A model generated the notes under the pieces. That model was given only the letters and a program-made list of their open reading frames with translations. It made no database searches and was not told where the DNA came from. From contig NZ_LT732535.1 in assembly GCF_900156915.1 (NCBI RefSeq), positions 2,778,056 to 2,842,055 on the forward strand: 64,000 bases of DNA, given 5' to 3'. The DNA comes from Sediminibacillus massiliensis. GTDB lineage: Bacteria > Bacillota > Bacilli > Bacillales > Amphibacillaceae. Positions 42,959 to 50,461 of this stretch are shown here, one piece after another (position 1 is the first letter of the stretch; each line of letters starts with the position of its first letter). The position numbers and the translations under genes were made by a program.

Positions 42959-43309
42959 ATGAAAAAAGCATTATTAGTTTTAGTCTTCTCAGCAGTATTA
43001 ATGGGTTACTCCAATGATTATACAGATGAAATTAATAAACATATTGAAACCATGAAGGAACAAAGCGAGATGTTTGCCGTAGGTAATGGAGATTACGTTG
43101 ATTTCCAGGCTGCTATAGAAGATTTCAACAACACATTGGAAGCAATTGATTCAGACGACCAACAATTAAATGGATATATAGAGCTCCAATTAGAAACAAA
43201 CGAAATGAGACTGGCAGCTTTTAAATCAAGAGAAGCAGAATCAATAAGCAAAAGCACTTTGAAACAAGCGCAAGCATTAGACATATGGAATCAAATAAAA
43301 AATGATTGA
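42959..43309 (+). CDS. Secreted lipoprotein-like protein with Tyr in place of lipobox Cys
   Basis: 116 residues. N-terminal signal MKKALLVLVFSAVLMGYSND has a lipoprotein layout, but the expected Cys is Tyr (TAC; Cys would be TGC). The mature part is helical and acidic. Start 42959 is preferred over 42953 by ribosome-site spacing (AAGGGG). Flanked by two terminators and a possible -10 TATAGT at about 42932, so likely a cargo gene. Small phage lipoproteins of this kind often block superinfecting DNA entry; here that is inference. Confidence 0.7.
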   Translation: MKKALLVLVFSAVLMGYSNDYTDEINKHIETMKEQSEMFAVGNGDYVDFQAAIEDFNNTLEAIDSDDQQLNGYIELQLETNEMRLAAFKSREAESISKSTLKQAQALDIWNQIKND

Positions 43310-43334
43310 GAACCTGACGAGGGTTCTTTTTTTA
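43309..43334 (+). terminator. Terminator after the lipoprotein-like gene
   Basis: AGAACC and GGTTCT around CTGACGAG-like loop, followed by seven T. Confidence 0.75.
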
Positions 43335-43348
43335 TTGCAAAAAAATGG

Positions 43349-43407
43349 GCGGCCACCACGCCCTCCTGTCATCAACGGGGAATTGATAATGGTTTAACTG
43401 GTGGCCA
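43349..43407 (+). other. Inverted repeat ahead of the lysis genes
   Basis: GGCCACCA (near 43352) and TGGTGGCC (near 43399) are perfect 8-bp arms about 40 bp apart. Could fold in the mRNA before the holin genes. No protein gene here. Confidence 0.5.
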
Positions 43408-43454
43408 TATACAGATATACGAAAGATTTAATTGGTTTACGGGGGGTCAATAGA

Positions 43455-43664
43455 ATGGAGGAGATCACCATCGAAACGGTGCTTCAGTATTTTTTAACAC
43501 AGGGTCCTTTCGCGGCTCTTTTTGTATGGTTGTTGATATATGTAATGAATGCAAACCAACAGAGAGAAATGCGATTGCAGAGTTTATTAGAAAAATTCAG
43601 CGAAAAATATGACGACGTTATTGATGAATTGAAAGATATAAAAGACCGATTGCCGCCCAGGTAG
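43455..43664 (+). CDS. BhlA/UviB-type holin-like peptide
   Basis: 69 residues: one transmembrane segment (GPFAALFVWLLIYVM) after a short N-terminus, then a charged coiled coil EKFSEKYDDVIDELKDIKDR. Matches the BhlA/UviB family. ATG 43455 chosen on family length. First of two holin-type genes before the endolysin. Confidence 0.85.
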   Translation: MEEITIETVLQYFLTQGPFAALFVWLLIYVMNANQQREMRLQSLLEKFSEKYDDVIDELKDIKDRLPPR

Positions 43665-43701
43665 TCGGTTTTTTAATGCAATTAAAAGGAGGTGATCAAA
43701 C

Positions 43702-43962
43702 ATGGAAGAAGTTTTGATTTTTGCTACAGTCCTGCTGCCTTTTGTCACTGCTTTAGTTGAATTAGCGAAGAAAACAATAAATATCCCGAAAAACATTGTC
43801 CCCGCCATTTCTTTCCTGGTGGGGATTCTTATTGGCGCTATTGCCTACCCATTCACTGATGTTGAATTGGTGCTGAGATTATGGGCCGGAGGCATTGCAG
43901 GATTAGCTGGAACTGGATTATTCGAATTGGCGGTTAATAAGCGAGAAGGCACAACAAAATAA
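43702..43962 (+). CDS. Phage holin
   Basis: 86 residues with three hydrophobic segments (about 5-20, 32-50, 60-78) and a short basic C-terminus (NKREGTTK). A118-type holin. AAAGGAGGTGATCAAAC is the ribosome site. Forms membrane holes that free the endolysin. Confidence 0.85.
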   Translation: MEEVLIFATVLLPFVTALVELAKKTINIPKNIVPAISFLVGILIGAIAYPFTDVELVLRLWAGGIAGLAGTGLFELAVNKREGTTK

Positions 43963-43979
43963 AAAGGAGTGTGTTTCAT

Positions 43980-44930
43980 ATGGCGTTATCAGTACAAACA
44001 TTGATTGATCGTTCTGTAAGGAATATGGGTAGTGGAATTCATCCAGTCGTAAAAGAAGCAGCTATTGAAGTGATCAAAAGAGCATATGACGAAGGCATCT
44101 ATGCACAAATTTCTTCCGGTTATCGTAGTAACGCACGACAGCAACAGCTATACAACCAAGGGCGAACTACGCCAGGTAATATTGTTACCAACGCCCGTCC
44201 TGGCACAAGCTATCACAACTATGGTTTGGCTGTAGACTATTTCCTTGTTTCTAGCGATGGGTCTAAAGCGTTATGGACAGTGAATAACAAATGGAAACGG
44301 GTTGCAGCTATTGGTAAGTCTCTTGGTTTTGAGTGGGGAGGCGATTGGACAAGCTTTAAAGATTATCCTCACTTACAAATGACAGGTGGATTGTCTATTT
44401 CTCAATTACAACGTGGAGCAAGACCTAATTTGAGTTCAAAGGCTAAAGTTGGCCAAGTGAAATCAGCTACTGCAAAAGGGTTTTACGAGAATGGAGACTC
44501 AGGACCTGAGGTGGAAGCATTTCAAAAACGGTTGCTGGATCTTGGTTATAAGCTGCCGAAATATGGCGCGGATGGTAACTTTGGAGACGAAACAGAAGAT
44601 GCAGTCAGACAGTTCCAAGAAGATCGTGAAATTGAAGTTGATGGATTTGTAGGCCCGGAAACACAAGCGGAACTTAAAAAGGATAACAAAATAAAGGTCC
44701 CAGAAACTAACTTAAAGAGAGGAGATTCTGGGACGGAAGTGGAAGATATGCAAGCGGCCTTTGCCTCCATTTACTTCTATCCAGAAAAAGGCGCTAAAAA
44801 TAATGGAATAGATGGAAGATACGGACCTAAAACAGAAAATTGCGTATATAGATTTCAAAAATATTATGGTCTTAAAAAGGATGGAAAGTATGGTCCTGAA
44901 ACGAGAGGAAAGCTTAAACAACTTGTCTAA
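43980..44930 (+). CDS. Endolysin: M15 L-Ala-D-Glu peptidase with two PG-binding domains
   Basis: 316 residues. The VanY/M15C domain (about 1-140) has SSGYRSNARQQ, the zinc motif SYHNYGLAVD (His79, Asp86) and DYPHLQM (His131), like CwlK and Ply500. Two PG_binding_1 repeats follow (about 165-235 and 245-315; LKRGDSGTEVEDMQ, YGPETRGKL). ATG 43980 gives correct spacing from AAAAAGGAG. Cuts peptidoglycan stem peptides at lysis. Confidence 0.93.
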   Translation: MALSVQTLIDRSVRNMGSGIHPVVKEAAIEVIKRAYDEGIYAQISSGYRSNARQQQLYNQGRTTPGNIVTNARPGTSYHNYGLAVDYFLVSSDGSKALWTVNNKWKRVAAIGKSLGFEWGGDWTSFKDYPHLQMTGGLSISQLQRGARPNLSSKAKVGQVKSATAKGFYENGDSGPEVEAFQKRLLDLGYKLPKYGADGNFGDETEDAVRQFQEDREIEVDGFVGPETQAELKKDNKIKVPETNLKRGDSGTEVEDMQAAFASIYFYPEKGAKNNGIDGRYGPKTENCVYRFQKYYGLKKDGKYGPETRGKLKQLV

Positions 44931-44984
44931 TAGCACTTTAAAAGGCTATATTGGAAATATCCTTTCATGTTCCATTTATTGGAT

Positions 44985-45016
44985 TCCCCCTCTTATTAAA
45001 GAGGGGGCTTTTTTAT
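44985..45016 (+). terminator. Terminator at the end of the late operon
   Basis: CCCCCTC and GAGGGGG with loop TTATTAAA and C plus six T. From here to attR about 130 bp of AT-rich sequence shows no gene; it probably holds integrase arm sites. Confidence 0.87.
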
Positions 45017-45149
45017 TGGTCCAAAGACGGGACATGGATATTAAATACCAACAAATAAAAATCACGAAATATTTAAATGTATTTTTGATGATTAGCGTTT
45101 TATAAGGGTAAACAAATACCTACAAACGCCAATAAATATAACTGAACGA

Positions 45150-45196
45150 TTTCCTAAACCATGCGTCGCAGGTTCGAATCCTGCTGGGGCCGTACC
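45150..45196 (+). repeat. attR core, 47-bp direct repeat
   Basis: Perfect copy of 5982-6028. It holds only the 3' part of tRNA-Arg from the anticodon loop on and is not a functional tRNA. Confidence 0.96.
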
Positions 45197-45208
45197 ATTA
45201 TGCCATGA

Positions 45209-45244
45209 ATGCCGGGGGTTTTTGTTTAAACCCCCGGCATTTTT
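45209..45244 (+). terminator. Original host terminator of tRNA-Arg
   Basis: ATGCCGGGGGTTT (45209-45221) and AAACCCCCGGCAT (45228-45240) plus TTTT. Lies 12 bp past attR; before integration it would have followed tRNA-Arg directly. Its T tract overlaps the stop of the convergent small gene. Confidence 0.85.
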
Positions 45245-45407
45245 ATATGCGAAAAGGATAGGGGATATAGATGAAAATATTCTTTGAACCGACCCTGAGT
45301 ATAATGGTCAATCCTCTTTTACCATCATGCTCTATCAGAATTTTTCTTTTCGGCTGAGTTATATACAGCATATACGTATCATCTCTGGTGATCTGTGTAA
45401 CTTTCAT
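45243..45407 (-). CDS. LexA-controlled small protein, 54 aa
   Basis: Reads MKVTQITRDDTYMLYITQPK and ends IPYPFRI; strand-rich, basic, no known domain. AGGGGTGATTGA precedes the ATG. The promoter overlaps a LexA box, so it should be an SOS gene. It is host DNA just outside attR. Confidence 0.65.
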   Translation of the reverse strand: MKVTQITRDDTYMLYITQPKRKILIEHDGKRGLTIILRVGSKNIFIYIPYPFRI

Positions 45408-45424
45408 TCAATCACCCCTAAAAA

Positions 45425-45469
45425 GAACATTTGTTCCCCTATTTTACTCTAAGTCAGGTTGTATAGCAA
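45425..45469 (-). promoter_or_regulatory. SOS promoter: LexA box with sigma-A -10/-35
   Basis: Minus strand -35 TTGCTA (45469-45464), 17 bp, -10 TAAAAT (45446-45441), then GAACAAATGTTC (45436-45425) just downstream, covering the start of transcription. The 12-bp core equals that at 20259-20272. Confidence 0.75.
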
Positions 45470-45503
45470 GATGGCAGGAAATGATTTTTAAGTTAAATGA
45501 AAA

Positions 45504-45528
45504 ATACCAAGGGAATTTCCCTTGGTAT
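45504..45528 (-). terminator. Terminator of the ger operon
   Basis: ATACCAAGGGAA and TTCCCTTGGTAT form a 12-bp stem; on the minus strand TTTTCATTT follows. Ends the gerA-gerB-gerC-D transcript. Confidence 0.82.
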
Positions 45529-45541
45529 GGACTGCTGCCAG

Positions 45542-45703
45542 TCAAGTAAAAAAGAAGATAAAGGGTGAGGCGATAGCAACTAAAGCTAATATGGCCGTCC
45601 CGATTGCGCCTGCTTTGTTTCCTTCCTTGTAAACCGTCTTTGAGAAAGAGATACAATAGTAGGCAATATATAAAGAAATCAGGAGAATCAATAGTCTTCC
45701 CAT
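45542..45703 (-). CDS. Small two-helix membrane protein, ger D-subunit type
   Basis: 53 residues: MGRLLILLISLYIAYYCISF, a short basic loop, then a second transmembrane segment GTAILALVAIASPFIFFF. It starts 3 bp after gerC, in the same operon. Small two-pass 'D subunits' that tune germinant receptors are known next to ger operons in Bacillus; size, topology and place agree. Confidence 0.68.
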   Translation of the reverse strand: MGRLLILLISLYIAYYCISFSKTVYKEGNKAGAIGTAILALVAIASPFIFFFT

Positions 45704-45706
45704 CGT

Positions 45707-46951
45707 CTAGTCCCTCACTTCATCTAGATTTGAGTCATTGATCATTTTTCCGAAATAAAGCTGTTTCAGTTCAAAATTCACGTCGATATCGGCATTTGGG
45801 TAAATTTTATTGTTCCAGTCCGCTTCCTCGAATTCCTTAACTGTTTTGAAATATTTTCGAATATAGAGGGACCAGTAAAATGGATCTGTCCCATACTCTT
45901 CCTGCGTTTTTTTGACAAGGCTGTCTGCCGCATCATCAAGAATTTTTGATAGATGTTTTTGCAGCATGGTTCTTTCCGCTTGGTTGGTGGAGTAATCAAT
46001 CAGGCTCGGAATAGCGACTACCTCAAGGGTGAATGGGACGGTGACATTTATTTTGGTTGATTGGCCTTTTTTATAGTCGATCTCTACTTTTGTGTCCCTT
46101 TCTTTTGAGAAGGTTGCAGCTATTCTGTACTTTTCATTTTTCGGATCAGGATATGTAGCAAAATAGGCTTCCATGTCCATTGTGTCATCCAATACATTGG
46201 CAATCCTGGTTTCCTGTCCAGTGAGGGTATCGATCATCGTTCCTTCTTTAAAAACTGCAGCGCCCATAAACTCAGTAGGGTTCCCGCCTTCTATCGGGAC
46301 CTGCCCTGCCGTGTATTCATCTTCATGGCCTTTTTCCTTGTTATTCCGTTGTTCTTTTTCGGTTGTTGCATATATGGCTAAAAAGGCATCTGCATCCCCT
46401 TCGGTAATTTGAAAAAATCGGTGGGCATCCGCTTCCGGGATAATTCCGGTTTCCCTGGCCCGGTTCAGCATATATTGGTAATATTTATGTGGCCGTGTTT
46501 CCATCAGTGGTTTATTATTGTTCAGAAAGTCGCTTGCGTTTTCTTTTGAAACAATGATTTGGACAGACCTTCTTAACTCGGTAGTTCTTGTTACTGCCTG
46601 GATGACTCGAATAAATTCCCCAGAACGAGCTAGATCCTCCGAGACAACAATAACTTTTGTATGATCCAGCGCAAGCTGCTTTGTTATGACAGAGTTGGCC
46701 GTGTCCTTGGCGGTAAGCAGGTCACTTCCTTCTAATGTCACGGTTTCTCTCGGTTCTTCCTGGGCACCGCTTCCTGTAAGTGCACTGCCGACTTCCGGAT
46801 TTGCAGACTGAAACGTAATTTTATATTTTCCTTGTTCGTCCGCTTTATCGACTCCTATAGCAATAACATAAGATTGCTCTTCGATTTCGATACGATCAAA
46901 GCACCCCGATAAAATGAACGGGATGACTAACAAGAGGAGGATTTTTTTCAT
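45707..46951 (-). CDS. Spore germinant receptor lipoprotein, GerC family
   Basis: 414 residues. Signal peptide with lipobox LSGC (Cys17), then the three-domain Ger(x)C fold (SYVIAIGVDKADEQGKYKIT, TELRRSVQIIVSKENASDFL). Outer face of the spore inner membrane. Overlaps gerB by 4 bp. Part of a GerA-type receptor; the germinant cannot be read from sequence. Confidence 0.94.
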   Translation of the reverse strand: MKKILLLLVIPFILSGCFDRIEIEEQSYVIAIGVDKADEQGKYKITFQSANPEVGSALTGSGAQEEPRETVTLEGSDLLTAKDTANSVITKQLALDHTKVIVVSEDLARSGEFIRVIQAVTRTTELRRSVQIIVSKENASDFLNNNKPLMETRPHKYYQYMLNRARETGIIPEADAHRFFQITEGDADAFLAIYATTEKEQRNNKEKGHEDEYTAGQVPIEGGNPTEFMGAAVFKEGTMIDTLTGQETRIANVLDDTMDMEAYFATYPDPKNEKYRIAATFSKERDTKVEIDYKKGQSTKINVTVPFTLEVVAIPSLIDYSTNQAERTMLQKHLSKILDDAADSLVKKTQEEYGTDPFYWSLYIRKYFKTVKEFEEADWNNKIYPNADIDVNFELKQLYFGKMINDSNLDEVRD

Positions 46952-48042
46952 AATCGCTTTAATTCTCCTTTTAATTTAGCTACTATCCAAAGCAATACAG
47001 GAAATGCAATCAAAATAGGTGTGGCGATATCCATCAATCTTGCCTTGAATACCAATTCATTCATCACCGCGTTCTCCGGTATCATGCCAAAGACGACCCC
47101 GAAAAAAGCAAATGGAAGAATGAGCGGTTCAAATTCTTTAATATTGAAAATGGCGCCGAAAATCCAAGATATACAGTAGAGATAAATCATGTACTTTATA
47201 TAGGCGGCAAACAGCCAGAAAATCATAAAAAATGTTTCGATGTTTGTGAAAAAAGCACCGATATCCACGTATTGGGTAAGCTCGTGGAAAGGAAATGCCA
47301 CTTTGTCTATAGAATTGTAGTCGAAAATCGTGCAATATAACAAGAAGAAGAATGTCATTTCAAAAAAGATGAACACAAAGCCTGTCAAAATGCCTCTTGT
47401 GAATTTTTTCGAGCTGTCGAATACATTGTAGACCATGGCAAGGATAAAAAAATCTGAAAAAAGAGATGCTTTTTTAGCCCCTTCAATAAGAAGCAAACTC
47501 AATCCCTTTCCAAAAATGGGAAAAATCCTCATAAAAATCGCTTCCCGAAAAGCCAGCACAACCAGTAGAAATACAGAAGCCTTTATGTAAAAAAGAAACA
47601 ACCAGGAAGTGGAACCGATTGTTTCCAATCCTCTTTTAGCCCCGTAAAAAGCTATAAGAAAAAAGACAAAAAAGATGAAAGGCGTCGGGGTTTCAGGAAA
47701 GTATAGAAGCTTTAACTGTTCCGTGTAACTTCGTCCTTCCACAGCCATCATGCTGAAAAAAATCAAAAACAGGATAAAACAGAGGATTTTGCCGACCGTC
47801 TTTCCCATTATTTGTTCGGAAAGTTCTACAAGGTTCTTGTTTTTGTACTTTCTCAACAGATAATAAAGCAGCAAAATAGAAGGAAGGATTACGACAATAG
47901 AAATAAATGGCATCATCCAGAAAGCATTGCCGCCGTACTGGGCGAACAGAGATGGGGTTGTATTCGATATTTTGACGCCGAGCATGAGGATGATCATGGC
48001 AAAAGCTTCCCTTGCTCCGAGTCTTGATTCCTTTTTGAACAT
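46948..48042 (-). CDS. Spore germinant receptor permease-like subunit, GerB family
   Basis: 364 residues with about ten transmembrane segments, amino-acid-transporter-like (LGAREAFAMIILMLGVKISN, FFSMMAVEGRSYTEQLKLLY). Probably holds the germinant-binding pocket. GGAGGATTACG is the ribosome site, 15 bp after gerA. Confidence 0.93.
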   Translation of the reverse strand: MFKKESRLGAREAFAMIILMLGVKISNTTPSLFAQYGGNAFWMMPFISIVVILPSILLLYYLLRKYKNKNLVELSEQIMGKTVGKILCFILFLIFFSMMAVEGRSYTEQLKLLYFPETPTPFIFFVFFLIAFYGAKRGLETIGSTSWLFLFYIKASVFLLVVLAFREAIFMRIFPIFGKGLSLLLIEGAKKASLFSDFFILAMVYNVFDSSKKFTRGILTGFVFIFFEMTFFFLLYCTIFDYNSIDKVAFPFHELTQYVDIGAFFTNIETFFMIFWLFAAYIKYMIYLYCISWIFGAIFNIKEFEPLILPFAFFGVVFGMIPENAVMNELVFKARLMDIATPILIAFPVLLWIVAKLKGELKRL

Positions 48043-48057
48043 CGTAATCCTCCTTTT

Positions 48058-49533
48058 CTACCCTTTTTTTCTAATGTCCTTTGGTTTTAACTGGCCAGGC
48101 CGAAAGTATTCGTTCTTGATCATTTTCCGGAACAAGGTATCCTGTGTTGATTTGTAAGCAGGCGATAATGGAGACAGGAATGGGACCCCGAACGATTTGA
48201 TGGATGCCAAATACATCATCCATAAGAGAAAAGCTCCAGTCAGGCTGAGCATTCCCATGAAAGAAGCAGCAAAAATAAAAATGAATCTCGTGATCCGGAT
48301 GGTGTAGTTCATGCTGACATTGGCGACGGCGAAAGAGCATAGCCCTGACAATGCGACGATAATAACGACAATCGGACTGACAATATTTGCTTCAACCGCT
48401 GCCTGTCCGATAATCAAGGCTCCTACGATCCCGATCGTCGGTCCTAATGGATTGGGAATTCTCAATCCCGCTTCACGAATCAATTCAAAAGCTAACTCCA
48501 TTAACAATACTTCGAAAATGACCGGAAAAGGCACTCGTTCCCTGGCGGCAGTAATGGCCAATAGTAAGTCCGGCGGAATCATTTCTGTATGGTAATTGGT
48601 TATCGCAATGTAGGTCGCAGAAACCAACAGGGACAAAATAAAGGCAAAAAATCTTATCAGCCTGGAGAAGTTACCGAAAAGGAACCGTAGATAGCGATCC
48701 TCTCCTGAATGAAAAAAGGACCAAAAGGTGACCGGTAATACCAGACATGCCGAAGAGTTTTCCATAAGCAAAACAATATAGCCATCTTCTAGATGGGAAG
48801 CAGCACGATCAGGGCGCTCGGTGTACAGCATCGTGGAAACGATGGAATATGGCCTCTCTTCGATGTATTGTTCGAGTGATTCGATATTCCTCACATTGTC
48901 CACGGATAAGTCGGAAATGCGTTCCCGCACATTTTCGAGAACTTCATTGTTGACTACATCTTTCACATACATGATGGTTACATCCAGTTTTGATCGGTCT
49001 CCTACGGCTTTTCCCTCGGCTATCAACTGTTTGTCATGGATTCGTTTGCGGATCAGGGAGATGTTTACAAACAAAGACTCCGTAAAGGCTTCTTTCGGCG
49101 CCTTCACAGCATTTTCATTTTCTGGTTTTCCTATGCTGCGGTGTTTAAAGTCCGAGACATTCAGGGAATATCCTATTTTTTCGTCCTCAAAGAGGAGTAC
49201 GACATTCCCACTGTTAATGTCATCTTCTGCGTCTTGGAGGTTTTTGATCTCCTTGATTTTCTCTATCGTTAAAATGGAATAGATATCGTCACCATCTGCC
49301 TCAAGGAGCGGGCGGATGATTCCTTGGTAAATTTTCTGTTGATTTACTATGGAAGAGTAAAAGAATAACTGAACTGTTTTCTGGTTATAAGCAGCCATTA
49401 ACTCTCTTACGGTAAAGTCTTTGTTAAGGCCAAACGAAAATAATTCTTTGAGGTTCTTTGTGTTTTTGCTTAAATTTCGGCTTAAAGGCAATGCTTTATT
49501 ATCTTCTGTTTGTTTCTTTTTTCGGAAAAACAC
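48058..49533 (-). CDS. Spore germinant receptor subunit, GerA family
   Basis: 491 residues from GTG 49533, which has GGGGGTATTTCT before it; the frame is open to 49581 without a ribosome site. A soluble N-terminal pair of domains (about 30-275) and a membrane domain with about five segments (about 290-440; PFPVIFEVLLMELAFELIRE, RIPNPLGPTIGIVGALIIGQ). Oligomerising channel-like subunit. First gene of the operon, presumably under sigma-G; CTTACTA upstream resembles a sigma-G -10 only loosely. Confidence 0.93.
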   Translation of the reverse strand: MFFRKKKQTEDNKALPLSRNLSKNTKNLKELFSFGLNKDFTVRELMAAYNQKTVQLFFYSSIVNQQKIYQGIIRPLLEADGDDIYSILTIEKIKEIKNLQDAEDDINSGNVVLLFEDEKIGYSLNVSDFKHRSIGKPENENAVKAPKEAFTESLFVNISLIRKRIHDKQLIAEGKAVGDRSKLDVTIMYVKDVVNNEVLENVRERISDLSVDNVRNIESLEQYIEERPYSIVSTMLYTERPDRAASHLEDGYIVLLMENSSACLVLPVTFWSFFHSGEDRYLRFLFGNFSRLIRFFAFILSLLVSATYIAITNYHTEMIPPDLLLAITAARERVPFPVIFEVLLMELAFELIREAGLRIPNPLGPTIGIVGALIIGQAAVEANIVSPIVVIIVALSGLCSFAVANVSMNYTIRITRFIFIFAASFMGMLSLTGAFLLWMMYLASIKSFGVPFLSPLSPAYKSTQDTLFRKMIKNEYFRPGQLKPKDIRKKG

Positions 49534-49639
49534 AGAAATACCCCCAATTTTTTTCTTGGAGTTATTGTTTGCCAAATACATGAAATTATGAAAAAAGGAA
49601 GAGGAATATTTATAGTAAGAGGAGATTTGGCGGGAAAAT

Positions 49640-49676
49640 AAAAATCAACCACCCTTGTAACGGGTGGTTGATTTGT
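49640..49676 (-). terminator. Terminator of yceI
   Basis: AATCAACCACCC and GGGTGGTTGATT around a 7-nt loop; on the minus strand a TTTTTATTTT tail follows. Confidence 0.83.
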
Positions 49677-49682
49677 TGGTAT

Positions 49683-50222
49683 TTATGCTTCTGTATTAGT
49701 AGTGGCTTCCAATTCGATCGAAATTTTGATTTCGTCCCCGATAAGCACACCACCGGTTTCAAGAGCGGCATTGTATGTCAAACCATAGTCACTGCGTTTG
49801 ATTTTTCCATCTGCGCTGAAACCATATACTTGATTTCCCCATGGATCTTTTCCGCTTCCTTCGAAGTCCACTTTGAATGTTTCTTGATTAGTCGTACCTC
49901 TGATAGTAAGGTCACCAATGATTTCGTATTGATCTTCTCCGACTTTTTTAACATCTGTTGATTTGAAAGTCATCTTCGGGTTGTTTTCTACATCGAAAAA
50001 GTCTCCAGAACGCAAATGGGTGTCACGCTGGTCATTGCGGGTATCCACGCTGTTGACATCTACGGTGAAATCTACTTCAGCAGTAGTCATATCTGCCGGA
50101 TCTGCCACGATTGTTGCATCAAAATCATGGAATGTCCCTTTCACTTTGGATACCATCATGTGTTTTACCGAAAAGTCTACACTAGTATGTGTCGGATCTA
50201 CCTTAAAAGTTTGCTTTGCCAT
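49683..50222 (-). CDS. YceI-family lipocalin-like protein
   Basis: 179 residues from ATG 50222 (GGAGGGATTGGAA upstream). Begins MAKQTFKVDPTHTSVDFSVK and has GDLTIRGTTN and KIKRSDYGLTYN, the polyisoprenoid-binding YceI signature. Cytoplasmic here, no signal peptide. Single-gene transcript with a strong promoter and an overlapping inverted repeat, so regulated. Physiological role uncertain. Confidence 0.92.
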   Translation of the reverse strand: MAKQTFKVDPTHTSVDFSVKHMMVSKVKGTFHDFDATIVADPADMTTAEVDFTVDVNSVDTRNDQRDTHLRSGDFFDVENNPKMTFKSTDVKKVGEDQYEIIGDLTIRGTTNQETFKVDFEGSGKDPWGNQVYGFSADGKIKRSDYGLTYNAALETGGVLIGDEIKISIELEATTNTEA

Positions 50223-50270
50223 TTCCAATCCCTCCATCAAATGTTTTCAAGATTATTTTAAATGAGTAAG

Positions 50271-50315
50271 TTACTTTCTGTAAGTAAGTATATAATAGTA
50301 AATTCCATGCGTCAA
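50271..50315 (-). promoter_or_regulatory. yceI promoter with HxlR-type operator
   Basis: Minus strand -35 TTGACG (50315-50310), 17 bp, -10 TATACT (50292-50287). TTACTT-N5-AAGTAA (50271-50287) lies immediately downstream, at the transcription start. The repeat resembles operators of YodB/HxlR-type stress regulators; none is encoded in this window. Confidence 0.65.
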
Positions 50316-50461
50316 CCATTATATTTTGAAACTAGGATAAATTTTTATGGTTCTTTTTACAAGCAATAAAGGCCGGGATTGTTCCTGTGATCCTTCGGTT
50401 TCAAGATGGGAAAAAGGTGGAAGAAGTAGATAAAGTCCTATTTTTAAAAAGGAGGATGTAT

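Larger units (their letters stand above)
5982..45196. mobile_element. Temperate siphovirus prophage, about 39.2 kb, in tRNA-Arg
   Basis: Bounded by the 47-bp direct repeat. It carries integrase, a lysogeny switch, recombination/replication genes, a late sigma factor and complete packaging, head, tail and lysis modules in normal order, so it may be functional. I see no frameshifted gene or IS element; the only coding oddity in a core gene is the AUA-type start of the Tal gene. The early region resembles the B. subtilis skin/PBSX elements and the head-tail region resembles Listeria A118/SPP1-type phages. Confidence 0.97.

Noticed and set aside
45150..45224. Second tRNA-Arg at the right junction
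   Set aside because: Only the part from the anticodon loop to the 3' end is present; the acceptor 5' strand and D arm are missing, so it is the attR copy.
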